A stretch of 64,000 nucleotides of DNA from Coniferiporia sulphurascens (lineage: Eukaryota; Basidiomycota; Agaricomycetes; Hymenochaetales; Hymenochaetaceae): contig NBBA01000001.1 in NCBI GenBank assembly GCA_002794785.1, forward strand, positions 682,001 through 746,000. Reading direction: 5' to 3'. Position 1 is the first letter of the stretch, and every line of letters begins with the position of its first letter. This document shows positions 46,516 to 59,062 of the stretch, one piece after another. The position numbers were made by a program, and so were the translations under genes. The notes under the pieces were generated by a model. That model was not told the origin of the DNA and searched no databases. It saw only the letters and a program-made list of their open reading frames with translations.

Positions 46516-47674
46516 AGAGGCGTCTCAGACAACAACTTCCTTCCCAAACCCGAGAGAATTATGCACGATCTAGTTGAAGCTGTATTCGGTGTACTTAGTG
46601 TATCCCGATGAGTTAGTCGATGGTAACATGAGTCATGGTCAATTACAATACAGTACTACCATGGTACGAGCGTGAACAACTTAGGAGGGATAATTCGCAT
46701 CGTTGGAATGTAATGTGTCCGTGGCGGTTAATACTACTACGGAAGTTATCATTTCATCCCAAAGACCTGGGTCGCCGAAAGTCGAATTCGTCAGGCTGAG
46801 TGAAGTATGTTATTTTGTTAGGACGAGTTTCTCGAGACCTCTATCACCAAGTATCGTCTCAGCGCCTAAGAAACGTCCAGAAAAAGCCGTCGCCAACTTT
46901 ATGTACTCAGTAGACTATGGTATGTGAAACGCGCTGGGTTCGAAATAAGTGATGGGAGTACTGATCGGCGGGATCTGGGTTCTGAAGTACTCCTATGACG
47001 TTATCACGGTTCAGAAAGTGCCCCTCATCTTTAAGAATGTTCCAATAGAAAACAAAGTGCATCCGTGCAGTATAAAACCCCTGATGATATGTCCGTGAAG
47101 GGGATTAAGGCAACGACATACACGGGACTGGGCTATTCAGGGCCCTCCGGAGAGCGAAAATTTCTTCGAATCAGCAAAATTTACCAGCGTCAGTGAGCCG
47201 GATTGCATCCGACATGGAGAAACTGGGTGATTGAAGAGCAAGGAACGATCAAACTATGTAGTATGCCCAACAAACTGATAAAAAGTTAGAAACCTAAGTC
47301 TAAGTATACCACCGTAAACCCGTATATGTATGTGCACATTATCTTACGATGCCGTCGCTGTGATTCTGGAATTGGCACATGTTCGCCCTGTGTCTATCGG
47401 TATTACTTTACCGAGGCATAGATCTATCAGCATTAACAATACAAGAGCCTTATTCACAAGCTGTAAGACGGTCACAATATGGAAACTCCAACCCTTGCTA
47501 AACTCCTTGCTAGTAGTAGTACTTGGTATTTAATTGACGTGTATAATAGAGTAGGAAGTTATCCTTTTTACATTGCTTAGCTACATTCTACTACAAAATC
47601 TGACTACTTTACCGTATCCTCGAGAATGCGTATCACTCCTTCCAACATGATGTACCGTGACGCTATTACAGTAG
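46516..47674. other. intergenic, no supported gene
   Basis: No coding sequence recognised between the secreted protein and the PNPOx-like gene that ends at 47675. Confidence 0.5.
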
Positions 47675-48726
47675 CTACATTACAGAAAACTCTGGGATAT
47701 GACCTCCCAATAGAATGAATAGCTGACGCATATTCATTAATACTAAAGTGACCGTCACACCCAGAGTGAACCCCATCGCCACCTTTAAGGATGTGGAGTT
47801 TTCAAACTGCGCAAAATTGTAAGCCAGCTTATTGCTAATCCCGCGACCGCTTGCGGAGACTGCGGCATTACTACGCGCGATTCCTTGCTCGCGTGTCCAC
47901 GTGCTAGAAGGCGTATCAGGGGCGTACGGGGCTTCCAGTACCCCCGGTAGCCCATCTATGCTACGCGCGTTATTGGCTAACCAATAATTGCGCAGACCCT
48001 TCTCCGCACGCACCTCGCGCGGGTCGTTAGTCGGACGGTCGGCCTCGAATTCTGCGTCAGCTTTCTCGCGCCGCACGAAGAACTCATGCAGCTGTGTGCG
48101 TTCCCCCCTGAAGTCATAGAAAGGGATGGAGTAGCCGCAGGACTAGAGAATGAGGCAAAGCGTTAGAAGTTTGGACGTCAAGAAGGGTAGGCGCAAGTCG
48201 AATGGAAAACCTACCGAGCTCACTTTATGGGCATCTATTACGATGGCCGAGCGGGAGCCAGGTTCGCGAGTACCCTTTGGTATATATTCCGCGTATTCTG
48301 GTGACCCAAATTCGTGTACAGTACCTAGGGTATGTGGGAATTAGGCATGATTATTTGTCTTTTATAGAACCGACAATGGACATGTACCTATACCGAAGAG
48401 TCGTACAATACGTGGCGGTCCGTCAAACGCGATGAACATGATAGTAATGCGCCTATTCTCTCGCAAGTGGGCGATAGTTTCACACCCTAGCGGACGGATA
48501 GGTCAGAATAACCCATACGCAATGCCCTCAAACACATACCGCTGCCACTCAAGTCTTCATACCAGACTTTGTTCGGACCAACAACATGAAAACAGTTGTG
48601 AGCTCCCTTCGGTGATACATTGACATGTCCATTTGATGCAAGGGGTGCAGTGGAGACATAGAAAATATGTTGCTTCTGGATCCACTCGAGTAGGTTTGAC
48701 GGGCAGGAGTCATAGAATTTCACCAT
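47675..48726 (-). CDS. PNPOx-fold (pyridoxamine 5'-phosphate oxidase-like) protein A, C-terminal membrane anchor
   Basis: Four exons (48726-48540, 48486-48394, 48324-48215, 48142-47675) give 285 residues. The FMN-binding split-barrel part covers about residues 1-160: LLEWIQKQHIFYVSTAP, NVSPKG, VWYEDLSGSG, then HLRENRRITIMF and GPPRIVRLFG, typical of fungal PNPOx-like proteins. A linker includes NYWLANNARSIDGLPGV. A hydrophobic helix near the C-terminus (about 250-272; VAMGFTLGVTVTLVLM) suggests tail anchoring. Likely an FMN- or F420-type flavoprotein of unknown reaction; substrate cannot be told. Tandem paralogue at 49610-50676 with the same exon plan. Confidence 0.82.
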
Positions 48727-49609
48727 GCCTGAGTATTTCTGTTGCGAGGCCTCTGTGTGACGGGCTAAAACGGTTGGAGCAGAGGGAACACGATCGGGAG
48801 ATGAGTCGGTTCCAGCAACGTCTGGACTTATATAACTTAATCGTAGGAAGAATCAGGTAACTTCGATAACAATGCTGTCATTCCACCATTGGATTAGAGT
48901 TGAATAGGCGTTTTCCGAGGCCGCAGGTGACCCAAAATGCAGATATGACTCGTGTCTACGTATTATTAGCACCTCCTTTAGTCAATCAGCAGACCAATTA
49001 CACATTCCATTATGAAGTCGCGATGGCAAGAATACGCGAACGACATGGTGAGCTAAGCCAGAATGGGAAGACACAAAATTAACTTATCGTCTTTACACAG
49101 ACCGCAAGGAAACCGCATCGTATAAACGAAGCCGTGTTCATAATGGTTGGTGCATTCGAGATACTCCATTAGTATCTCTACTGACCCGCCTTCATCGGAG
49201 TTGCGTCATAAGGGGCGTGTCCTTGATCATTCAATAGAGAAACTGGTTCGCGGAAATTTGCCTCGAGGCTCGGGAAAGTCGGACTTACGCCCTATTTTTC
49301 ACATCGACAGTCAGCGCCATGTGTCTCCTGGTAAGGGACAACGGGTCCTGCAACAAATTCTCAGACAGTAACTGACTCGTAGCGTGCACATATGTATATG
49401 TCTGGAAGGTCCAATTGCTCCCGCGAGGCTTTCTCCGAAACGGATTATAAAGCATGGACGCAACTGATCCGAATCCAATTTGTGAGACGATAATAGAAAC
49501 AAAGCAGTTGAGATCTGCGGAAAATATGGGGACTAAACAAAAATCAGCAAGTTCTACGTTGCGAAACAGAAGCAGGATGATACACACAGCAGTACATGAG
49601 TAATCGAGA
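48727..49609. other. spacer between tandem PNPOx-like genes
   Basis: No gene seen. It contains the 3' flank of copy B and the promoter of copy A. Confidence 0.5.
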
Positions 49610-50676
49610 TTAGACTCTCGCAAAGCCTCTAGCAAAAGTAAAAACGTCGCTTATGACAAAAGACGCCATGAAACCGACTACCAAGCCGTAGACTAACTTG
49701 ACGTTCCCATCGGTGAAAGAGAATCTCGAGGTAGTTACAGTATCAAGTTTTTGGGTTTGGGGACTTTTCGGGGTTCTGATACGATAACCTTCTTCCGGAG
49801 AATCCGGCATCACTCCGTTTAACGGAAGTCTGGTGTCTGGGACGGACTCGAACGCTGGGAGTCCGTCTATGCTAAGTCTATTTTCAGCACTCCACCAACC
49901 TCTCATACCATTCTCACAAATAGCCCTGTCTTCGTGACGCTGAGACTCGAAGCTTCCGTCATTCTTTTCAAGCTGACCCGACCACCTGTATAAAATCGTA
50001 CGGTGTCCATCAAACTTGTAGAAGGGGACGCCGAAGCCACAAGACTTCAGATAAGACGAGTTTAGCTGAGAAGACGAAACAAATAGCAATGGTTCACATA
50101 CCGTCCCAACCCGATGAACTTTTACTAGAATTATTGCCCGAGATCCTGGTTTTCTCTTCGATGCTGGAATGCGAGCGTTATATTCGGAACTTCCAAGCTC
50201 GTGTACGGAGCCTGTTGTATCGCCGAGGACTTAGCTGACTATATGCGCTATATTAACCGGTGGAAATATCACCTCTTCCGTAGAGCCTGACAAGTTGAGG
50301 AGGGCCATCGAGTGCATTGAAAAGAATAGTTATTCTCCCGTTCTCACGAAGGTGGGCAACTGTTTCACAGCCTGCAATGTGGTTTTAGGCGAAAGAAAAG
50401 AACAAGACGGCAGGGTACTCACCAGATCCACTCAAGTCTTCATACCATACTGGATAAAAACCACAAGCGTGAGTTTATTGGGTTTTATAAAGAGAAGTTG
50501 ATTTACTGAAGGTCACCTGAGTTATGTCCCTCCACGAAAAACGTTCCCCTCAGGCCTTTAGGAGAAAGATTGACGTGTCCATCGCCAGACAGTGGAGCTG
50601 TAGCAACCCAGAAAGCCTCTTGCTTCCTTATCCACTTTATTTCATTCTCTGGGATATGGTCGTATGTCTTCCCCAT
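49610..50676 (-). CDS. PNPOx-fold protein B, C-terminal membrane anchor
   Basis: Five exons (50676-50517, 50449-50423, 50371-50273, 50211-50102, 50044-49610) give 276 residues. Split barrel: EIKWIRKQEAFWVATAPLSG, HVNLSPKGLRGTF, VWYEDLSGSG, AHLRENGRITILF, GPPQLVRLYG and a later SCGFGVPFYKFDG. A linker contains WWSAENRLSIDGLPAF, matching copy A, and a C-terminal hydrophobic helix ends the protein (LVYGLVVGFMASFVI). One exon is only 27 nt. The non-LTR retrotransposon inserted about 110 bp upstream of its start codon, in its promoter. Confidence 0.8.
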
Positions 50677-50783
50677 GCTCTTCCGATGCTCGTGGACCTG
50701 GGGAAGGGGAAGGTAGTGATGGACGTAAGAAAGTGAGTCGCGGCATAAACCAGAGTATCCGAAATGCATTCAGACCTTTGCGC

Positions 50784-50798
50784 GTGACCTTGTCATCA
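50784..50798. repeat. 15-bp target duplication, left copy
   Basis: GTGACCTTGTCATCA, repeated exactly at 57470-57484 after the A-rich tail of the LINE. This length and position are typical of target-primed insertion. Confidence 0.9.
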
Positions 50799-50995
50799 AC
50801 AACCCCTTGACCTCTGACCACCATCATCCCACCCTAAGCACAGCCACATTCGCCGCCCCTAAACTCTCTGGGTTAACCACCCACACCTAGTCCCCTCACA
50901 CAGTAGACATCCGTCGAGCTGTTTTACACTCAACTTTTTCACTCCCACTTCCCTATCCTCCATATCCCCTACCCCCTTTATTTTTCTCTTCCCCC

Positions 50996-53182
50996 ATGGC
51001 GAACTCTCCTAACCCGTCTTTCAGCAGCCAGACATTTGCCAACACACCAGAAGAAATGCATCAATACAATTCTCAATCCACAAATCTTCCAGCTTCACAT
51101 TCTCCACCTCGTCCTCTTCCGTCTCCACCTAAAGAAAATCCAGAAACCGACAAAAACATCGACATAACAGGTTATCAGCAAATCCTTCCATCGTCCCAGA
51201 CCCCATCTGTTTTATCTATGCCTACGTCTCAAGACCCGTCCTTTAATGCTCACTTTCAAGATTTTTCATCCACTTATGCCAACTATTCCGACATTACTCT
51301 TGCAGCACCGGTCTCTACACCTATGGACGTTGTTTTTCCTTTGGACTCCCAATCCCTCATGCAGGCTGCCTCCCCACCCAACACGACTTCCCAGGCAACA
51401 ATACACGCTCCGGCCCCTATTATGTCACATCAAACTTCGATCCAATCACAGTCTTCATCAGCTTCTGAATCTCACACACACCAACATAGACACCTTCGAT
51501 TCACACCGACGCCCGATGACTCCAACATCGAAGATCAAATTATTATTTCAGAAACGCGCAATACCATCGAGAATATTCTTGCTCCTGGATCTTTCGAAGA
51601 ATGGACCCTTTCCATCGAACAAATTCTCAACCTCATCGCTAAAACTTGGCCGTCCAAATATAATCAACACCTCACCGACCACTCTATGAATTCCCTCGCA
51701 AACGCCATTCAACTTTTCCATCTCCATTTCGTCCCTTCAAACACCAAGGTCTCCGTTATTCACCCAGCCGACCCGGACAGTCCTATCATATATAAGAAAG
51801 TTACCATCGATGACGCTGGTCAATTCGACTTCAAAGTCTGCAATCCTATCCTCTTCCCAGACTCTATTTATGATAATTCCTATGATGATGACGATATCCA
51901 TACTGACAACAAAAAAGCTGAACCTGACATCGCGACTATTTCCACAATGATTAATAATTTACAGACCACTCTTCAGGAACAATCTAAAAAACACGCACAG
52001 GAACTTGAATCCCGACTCATTTCCCGACTTGTTCAATTGGAAGAAACCGTAGCTTTAATCGAAAAACCCATTCAGCGTAACATCGACAACCGACATGTTT
52101 CCTTTTCTGACAATACTCACGAACCCGATAATGTCAGTCACGGCTTTATTCAACCTATCATTCAAGAAGAAGCTCCCAAGCGGCCCCGCCCACTCGGTCC
52201 AAGACAACGCACCCCGTCTCCAGTTTTAATACGGAACCCTATCGTCAATCAACCAATAAGCACCATTTCATACAAAGACCATTTGGGAATTAACATGCCA
52301 ACAACACAACCGAAGCTCTTACCGTCAGCCCCAGCCTCAATTTCTACCCTAACACGCTACGTCGCACGCTTTCAAGGTCAAAACATCCCACTATCTGTTC
52401 GACCTAACTCGAAAACACTTATTGATCGGATTCAATTAAAACTTGATCGCATACCTACCGCTCGTCATATTCGTATCATCGGCGCCGACTGGAATATGGC
52501 CGGAAACTGCATTTTCTCTTTTCCAAGCAATATTTCCATTAATTCTATTAACACTATTATTCCCATTCTAAAAGAGGCATTTGAACTCCGACCTAATCAT
52601 CCGCTCACTATCACCCGCAACACAAAATGGTCAAAAGTAATCATTAGCAACATTATCACTTTGAATGGTCCAAATATGCCGATCTTTACCGAACTCGAAA
52701 TTCTACGGTCACTACTCCTTAACGACCTCTTTCGCTCTCTAAAAATCACTCAACCTCCAAGATGGGCGCGCAACCCGGAATTCATTACAAAATCACGGTC
52801 ATCAATTTCATTCGCCTTCGAAGACCCAAACGGGGATCTATTATGAAAAGTCATGACATCAGTATTCTTTATTTTTGGTCAATCAACCGTCCCCGTCGAA
52901 TGGAAAGCAAAACCGCGTTTCTCTCAATGCACAAAATGCTGGAAGTTTGGTCATTTAACGATTCAATGCAACCAACCACTAGGATGCCGTTATTGCGCGT
53001 CTAAACGACACCTCACCTCCCAACACCACAAGATGTGCTCAGGCTGCTCCAGCGCCCGGTATCAGGACAACCAACCATGCGACCACTTCTTTTGTGTTAA
53101 CTGTTCTGGTGCTCATCCTGCTGACTCTATAGACTGTCCGCAACGGGCTCTATATTATAATCGTTTCCCAGCTCCAGTGTGA
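50996..53182 (+). pseudogene. LINE ORF1 (nucleic-acid-binding Gag-like), one TGA
   Basis: Reads from ATG 50996 to 53182 in one frame except TGA at 52844-52846. The N-terminal ~190 residues are Ser/Pro/Thr-rich; a short coiled-coil-like stretch is followed by an RRM-like region. After the TGA come Cys-rich zinc knuckles (CTKCWKFGHLTIQC, CX2CX4HX4C, and further Cys/His pairs). The TGA precedes the KVM and FIFG residues at a position where related proteins carry a basic residue, so CGA to TGA is likely. Confidence 0.85.
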
Positions 53183-53343
53183 ATGACTTTATCGTCACCA
53201 CCTTCACCCACGTCTACGACCAATCCCAATTTAATCAACGTTCATCCGACATGGCGCCCCCTTTTTTCTCAAACATCAGCAACTCGTCCATTGTCTCCTT
53301 CCATGCACATAGACCCGCACAATTCAGTTAACGACGACACACT

Positions 53344-56300
53344 ATGAATCACACGGCCCTTCGTATACTTCAGCTCAACGTAGCAAAAAGCGGCCCCCAT
53401 ACAACACGTCTACTCAACAATCCTAATCTACATATCTTAGTTCTTCAAGAACCGTGCATCACTTACTCTGGTCTTAGTCGTTCTGACTCGGATCCCGAAG
53501 GGACACCCATTTTTCTACTGCTCAAACACCCATCATGGGACTATTTCATTCCGGCTTATGATAATAATCTTTCTATTAAACCTCACGTGATTACTTACGT
53601 CAGAAAATCTTTTCCTCACCTATCAGCAATCTCGTGTCAAGACATTATCAACCACAAAGATTTCATGACTATCGATGTCACATACTTGAACAAAACATTT
53701 CGCCTCATAAATTGCTACAATTACGGCTCCGGTATTTTGGGAGAAAACATTCGCATCCTTTCCGACATCGAGCTCAACTACGACATTCCAACTTGCATTA
53801 TGGGCGACTTCAATATCCATCATCCAGAGTGGGAATTACCCAACAGAAACCCACGCAGATCTTCAGCCGAAGCAGAAACGTTTCTCACTTGGACGCAAGA
53901 CCAGTCGCTTTTTATCCTTAACGACACAGAATTCCCTATGCGAAAAGGGCAACATAAACAATCCGACTCGATTATTGACCTTACCCTTTTAAATTTCTCA
54001 GCCATTCTTTCTGATTTCTTTTATGACTGGACATGCGTTGACATTGCAGCTTACTCTTCCGACCATATACCAATCACCCTTGCGTACCTTCCGATCAACA
54101 ATGATTTTCAACCTGAAGACGCACCCATATCATACAAATACGATCCTGAACGAAAAAAGGAATGGATTGAACGTTTCAGCTTCCACCTAGACTCGGAACC
54201 ACTTCCTAATATTTCATCTGATGCATCCGTTCACGATTACGCTAATAAACTTTCCGAAAAAATTTTACTAACAATGTCCGAAATCATGCCACAGACCTCC
54301 TCTTCTACCTTTTCATATTCCTATTGGTGGAACGACGAATGCGCCCAGGCTATCCGAGCTTATAGGGACTGTTCCGAAAATTTCGAAAAAGAACACCTAC
54401 ACAAAGAAGCGCGAATCATTTTCAAAAAAGCAAAACAATCATGGGCCACATCCGTTCTAGAAGGAGCATCATCTTACGACATATATCGGTATGCTAAATG
54501 GTCGTCTGGTAAACGAAAAACCCGGACTCCTCCAATTCTATATCAAGATCAATACGTGCATACACCAGACAAACAAGCGGAAGTATTTCATAAATCATTC
54601 TTTTCAAATAACCCACAACCAGACATCGCTGCATTACCTTACGATCTTCCTAAGAAACCCACACGATCATCACCACGCATTACTCAAAATGAAATTGATA
54701 TATGTCTCAACCTCACTCACAACAATTCGGCTCCCAGTATATCGACAATATCTTACGCGTACATCAAATGGATTAATTCAACTCATCCGTATATTCTTTT
54801 CGATTTATTTAACGAATGCTTCTCTTGTCACCTTCATCCTTGGAAAAATGCTAACATCGTTTTAATCCCTAAACCTAACAAAACCGACTCTAGTAATCCG
54901 CGATCATACAGGCCAATAGCTCTTCTAGAATGCATAGGTAAAATACTAGAAAAAATCATTGCGAAACGCCTCACTTGGGACGTTGGCCGATTCAACCTTG
55001 TTCCAACTAATCAATTCGGAGGCCGTTCAAATTCCTGCACCATAGACGCTGGCCTTTCACTGGTACACGACATTCAGATTGCTCACAAAAAGAAACTTTG
55101 CATATCAGCACTGGCTATCGATATCAAAGGATATTTCGACAACGTTAACCATGCCCGTCTTTTACACTCACTGCACTTACTAGGCTTCGACAACAAAATT
55201 ATTCTTTGGACACAGGCATTTCTTTCTGACCATCATATTTCATTTAAAATTGACAATTTCACTTCCGATCCACAACCTATTCATAACGTGGGTATTCCAC
55301 AAGGGTCGCCCATTTCTCCGATTCTATCTACGATTTACACCGGTTTCATTCTTAACTCATTTAATCTATCCTCTGACACTTGCCTCAAAGCATACGTTGA
55401 TGATCAACTCATCCTAGTATACTCAGATTCCTACCAAGAAAATATTCACATTCTCCAGTCCGCCTATAACATCATTTCCAACAAACTTAACGATATCCAA
55501 TTATCAATTGACCATTTAAAATCCGATTTAATTCATTTTATCAGACGCGGTTTCTCCCCCACCTCCTTCCCATCCATTACACTTCATAATATTCATTCTC
55601 CACCAGTCACCATTACTCCTTCCCCAGTCATCCGTTGGCTCGGTTTTTATCTCGACCAAAGACTCAATTTCAACGATCACGTTAACCGCATGTGCATGCG
55701 AGCTCGATCTACCACCATGGCTCTATGCATACTTGGAAACACCATCCGCGGACTTTCTTTCGCGAACTTCCGAACCCTTCATTTCGCTAACGTCCTCCCA
55801 GTCCTCACATACGGTTTTCAACTATGGTTTACCGGGATCTGACAGAAACCAAAAATCACAAAAATGACCGTTGCACAGAACCAAAGCATTCGCCTTCTTA
55901 CTGGCACATTCCGAACCACTCCATCGCACGCTTTACATCGCATTGCACATATCCTCCCAATACAAATTCTTCTTCACAAACACAATCAATCAACCGCACT
56001 ACGCCTCAATCGACTTCCGCTTAACTCTCAACTTCTTAACTGCCTTCCGTCATCATGGTCTCGCCTTCCTTCATCAAAACCACCAATCACTTCTCGTCAC
56101 CTTTCCACGTCCACTAAACCAAAAACTCAACTTCACTGCCTCGCTTTTCTCGCCGACCCACGAACCGAACATATCAATCCATATCTCGCTCATCCGTCCC
56201 AACATCTTCCCTCCAATTCTTCTCAATACCACTATAAAGCTCTATCTTATCATCTCGATTCTGGCACGTCTCCCTCTGATCGAAAAAATTTCCAAAAAAA

Positions 56301-57291
56301 CAAAATTATTCTTTTACACGACTCTCTATCAAAAAATATTCACAATTTAATCATTTACACAGACGGCTCAAAAAACTACAAAAATAACAAATCCGTCACC
56401 ATTTCCTCATTCGTTATTTATCATAAAGGACTCATAGCTGACCTCGGTCATTTCTATTGTTCACCATCTGGTTCCTCATTTGATGCCGAAATGTACGCAC
56501 TCGCCAAATGTACTGAACGTATCACCCTTTTCCGCCAACGTCATATTCTCTCTTCCGCACATATAAACAACATCCATTTCTTCTCTGATTCATCCTCATG
56601 TATCCCCGCTATTCTTGATCTATCCCCTCACGCGGCTCAATGTTCTTCTAAAATATTCCGCAAATTTTCCGACTCATTCACTTCTAATACTAAAAACCAC
56701 ATTCACATTCATTGGTCTCCAGGTCACCTTGGCATTCCCGGCAACGTCATCGCCGACAATCTTACCCACTTGTCCCCAATCGGTCGCCCTTTCATCCAAA
56801 AAACATACGCAGGAGAGAAGGAAGATATTAACCTTCGCGCAATCACATCATGGTCTCATCTCATCCAGAATACAAAAAACATATCGGAGTCCGCGTCTTT
56901 CAACACAATAACCAGAATACCATCTTCGAAACTACCTCCATTCTGGAAAAAATTCTATTACCCTCGAGACATTTCTTTGCGCATCTTCCATGCAATTACC
57001 GGACACGGCCATTTTGGGGATTATTACAGGCGATTCGTACCTACCGAAGCTATATCATGCCCATGCGGGGAACACATCCAAACACGCGATCACATTATTC
57101 GACGGTGCCCGTTGCTAAAATCCGCTCGCGTTCAAGCTTTCGGGAATGTCATACCACCTCCAGACCACGTTTTATTCACAAAAGAATCCTATCTTCAAAA
57201 ACTCGCTTCCTTTTTCAATTCTTCGAACGCATTTACCAAATCATTCACAGTTCATGAACCAATTCCTACTTCCCGATTCTTTCCACCATAG
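53344..57291 (+). pseudogene. LINE ORF2 (APE endonuclease, RT, RNase H), one TGA
   Basis: One frame of 1,315 codons with TGA at 55840-55842. Endonuclease: ILQLNVAKSG, LVLQEP, MGDFNIHHPEW, SSDHIPI. RT: YRPIALLECIGKILEKII, AIDIKGYFDNVNH, GIPQGSPISPIL, and the catalytic YVDD. After RT there is the TYGFQLWFTG segment; the TGA follows this at a position that is Arg in related elements. RNase H: YTDGSK, DAEMYALAKC, FSDSSS and HWSPGHLGIPGN, with acidic residues in order. A C-terminal Cys-His motif ends the ORF (CPCGEHIQTRDHIIRRC). Confidence 0.88.
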
Positions 57292-57469
57292 ACTCACATC
57301 TATCGAAATCAGAAACACAACCCTCCTACCTTTTCCTTGCCTTAAAACCAGAAACTTTATACTTTGTTAATCTCCTCTGACACGACACTTCATATATTCT
57401 CACATCCGCGTCTTTTACTATGTAATGTAGCGGTATACAAATGCTGAATTTAAAAATAAAAATAAAAAA

Positions 57470-57484
57470 GTGACCTTGTCATCA
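57470..57484. repeat. 15-bp target duplication, right copy
   Basis: Exact copy of 50784-50798, immediately after the A-rich tail of the LINE. Confidence 0.9.
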
Positions 57485-57985
57485 TTATCTCTTACGTAAT
57501 TTCCCCTAAGGAAACACGTAAGGTGCGCACTTTCTCCCACCCTCCCCTACTACGAGGCTACGAGGCTACGACGGTGCTGCCAGTGGAGATTATTGCGTCT
57601 GCAAAACCAGTGCTACCCTGAAACTGAATACCTCTTGCCAACTACGTCGGTCAGCGCCTCTGGCTGCTAGACAGTCTAGGTGCAATATTAATAACATATA
57701 CTGATGAGCTCGGAGGGGATTACCACAGGGTGTACGCAACGTCGCCTCGAAGACCAGCGTCTGCAATGTGCAAGCAACTCCTATTCAACACCCTCTCTTA
57801 CGGGCGAGAGTTCCTCCGCCGTTTGCATAGTCTACACGGCTTGTCACCAGCAGTACTAGTGGCTGGCCATAGCCCCAGCCTCAATTCGTGTCAGCCCTCC
57901 TCGCGTTCCCGCTATGGAACTTGCCAGCCGCAAAAGCCATCCTCATTGAGAGGCTGACATCCCCCAGCCTCTCGGTACAGTCTTC
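57485..57985. other. intergenic, no supported gene
   Basis: Displaced upstream flank of PNPOx gene B and upstream region of the Rds1-like gene. No coding sequence seen. Confidence 0.5.
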
Positions 57986-57992
57986 TATAAAT
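57986..57992 (+). promoter_or_regulatory. TATA-like element of the Rds1-like gene
   Basis: TATAAAT about 100 bp before the ATG at 58087, followed by a pyrimidine-rich stretch. Confidence 0.5.
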
Positions 57993-58086
57993 TTGGTGCG
58001 TTTTCGGGGGTTTCTTCCCCAGCATTACCGCACATCCCATCCTTTCTTTCGCCCCGCCGCACACCTCTCGCCACCCACCTTTCACC

Positions 58087-59062
58087 ATGAAGCTCGCTAC
58101 CCTTGTCACTCCTTTCGTGCTACTTGCCACCTCAGTTGCCCAAGCCACGTCGCTTGCTGACGTTAAACACGGCAGCCCTGACGCCGACCAGACCCACACC
58201 CTCCAGCTTGCCCTTAGTCTCGAGCACCTCGACAGCACATTTTATGCGACGCTGCTTTCCAAATTCGATAAAGCTGCTTTCAAAGCTGCCGGATATCCTG
58301 ACTGGGTCCGGGGCCGTTTCGTGCAAATAACGCAGCATGAATTTGAGCACGTTAAGTATCTCACCGATGCTCTTGGATCCAACGCCTCCGCAGCTTGCAA
58401 ATACAACTTGTACGTATCTATCTTAGTTTGACATTCCTTTCAACCTTATCTCATCATAACACAGCACTGCGCTGCTTACCGACGTGCCTACTGCTCTCGG
58501 AGGTGCGATGATGTTTGAGACGATCGGGACATCTGCGTACGTCGGAGGTTCAAAATTCCTTAAGGATAAGAAGACGATCACTGCTTCCGCCGCCATCCTT
58601 ACAGCAGAGGGACAACATCAATCGTGGCTTTCAAGCTCTGTGCAGAAGAACCAGCCGTGGTCGAGTGCATTCTGGACTCCCCTGGGTGCGAACCAAACGT
58701 ACACGTTAGCCTCGGCATACATCGTGGCCTGTCCACCTTCAAACCCTAAGCTTCCGTTCAAGGCATTCCCTGCGCTCATGGTCAGCATGGGCCCGCTCAC
58801 CCAGGAGCCTGGGAATAAGGTCCAGCTGCACTTCGACAACAAGAGCAGCCAAGGAAAGCAACTCTTCCTTACGATTCTTTCTGGAATAAATAAAATGGTC
58901 ATGCCAATCGATAAGGACAACAAGGTCACACTTCCCAAGGGCCTGCAAGGAGCGGCGTATGCCATCGTAGGCAGCGACCCCAAGGGTGCGACTGATGAGA
59001 CAACAGTCGCAGGTCCAGCCTTGCTGCAGTTCCCATTCCCATCGTGGGTTTCAAATCCTTAG
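58087..59062 (+). CDS. secreted Rds1-like ferritin-fold protein
   Basis: Two exons (58087-58409 and 58465-59062) give 306 residues. A signal peptide covers about residues 1-20 (LVTPFVLLATSVAQA). The ferritin-like helical domain follows, with the LSLEHLDSTFYATLL helix and the QHEFEHVKYL helix (Glu/His metal-type residues), then LGGAMMFETIGTSAYVGG and AAILTAEGQHQSWL. A C-terminal beta-rich part ends the protein (from about residue 215). This is the architecture of the fungal Rds1/stress-response secreted family (Ferritin_2 fold). Extracellular or wall-associated; the fission yeast member is induced by stress, the biochemical role is unknown. Confidence 0.85.

Larger units (their letters stand above)
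50799..57469 (+). mobile_element. non-LTR retrotransposon (LINE, probably Tad1-like clade), near full length
   Basis: A 6.67-kb element with a ~200-bp 5' leader, ORF1 (gag-like, zinc knuckles), ORF2 (endonuclease, reverse transcriptase, RNase H), a short 3' region and an A-rich tail (AAATAAAAATAAAAAAG). It is bounded by a perfect 15-bp target duplication. Each ORF has just one in-frame TGA and no frameshift, so the copy is young. It lies in the 5' flank of PNPOx gene B. Confidence 0.92.
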
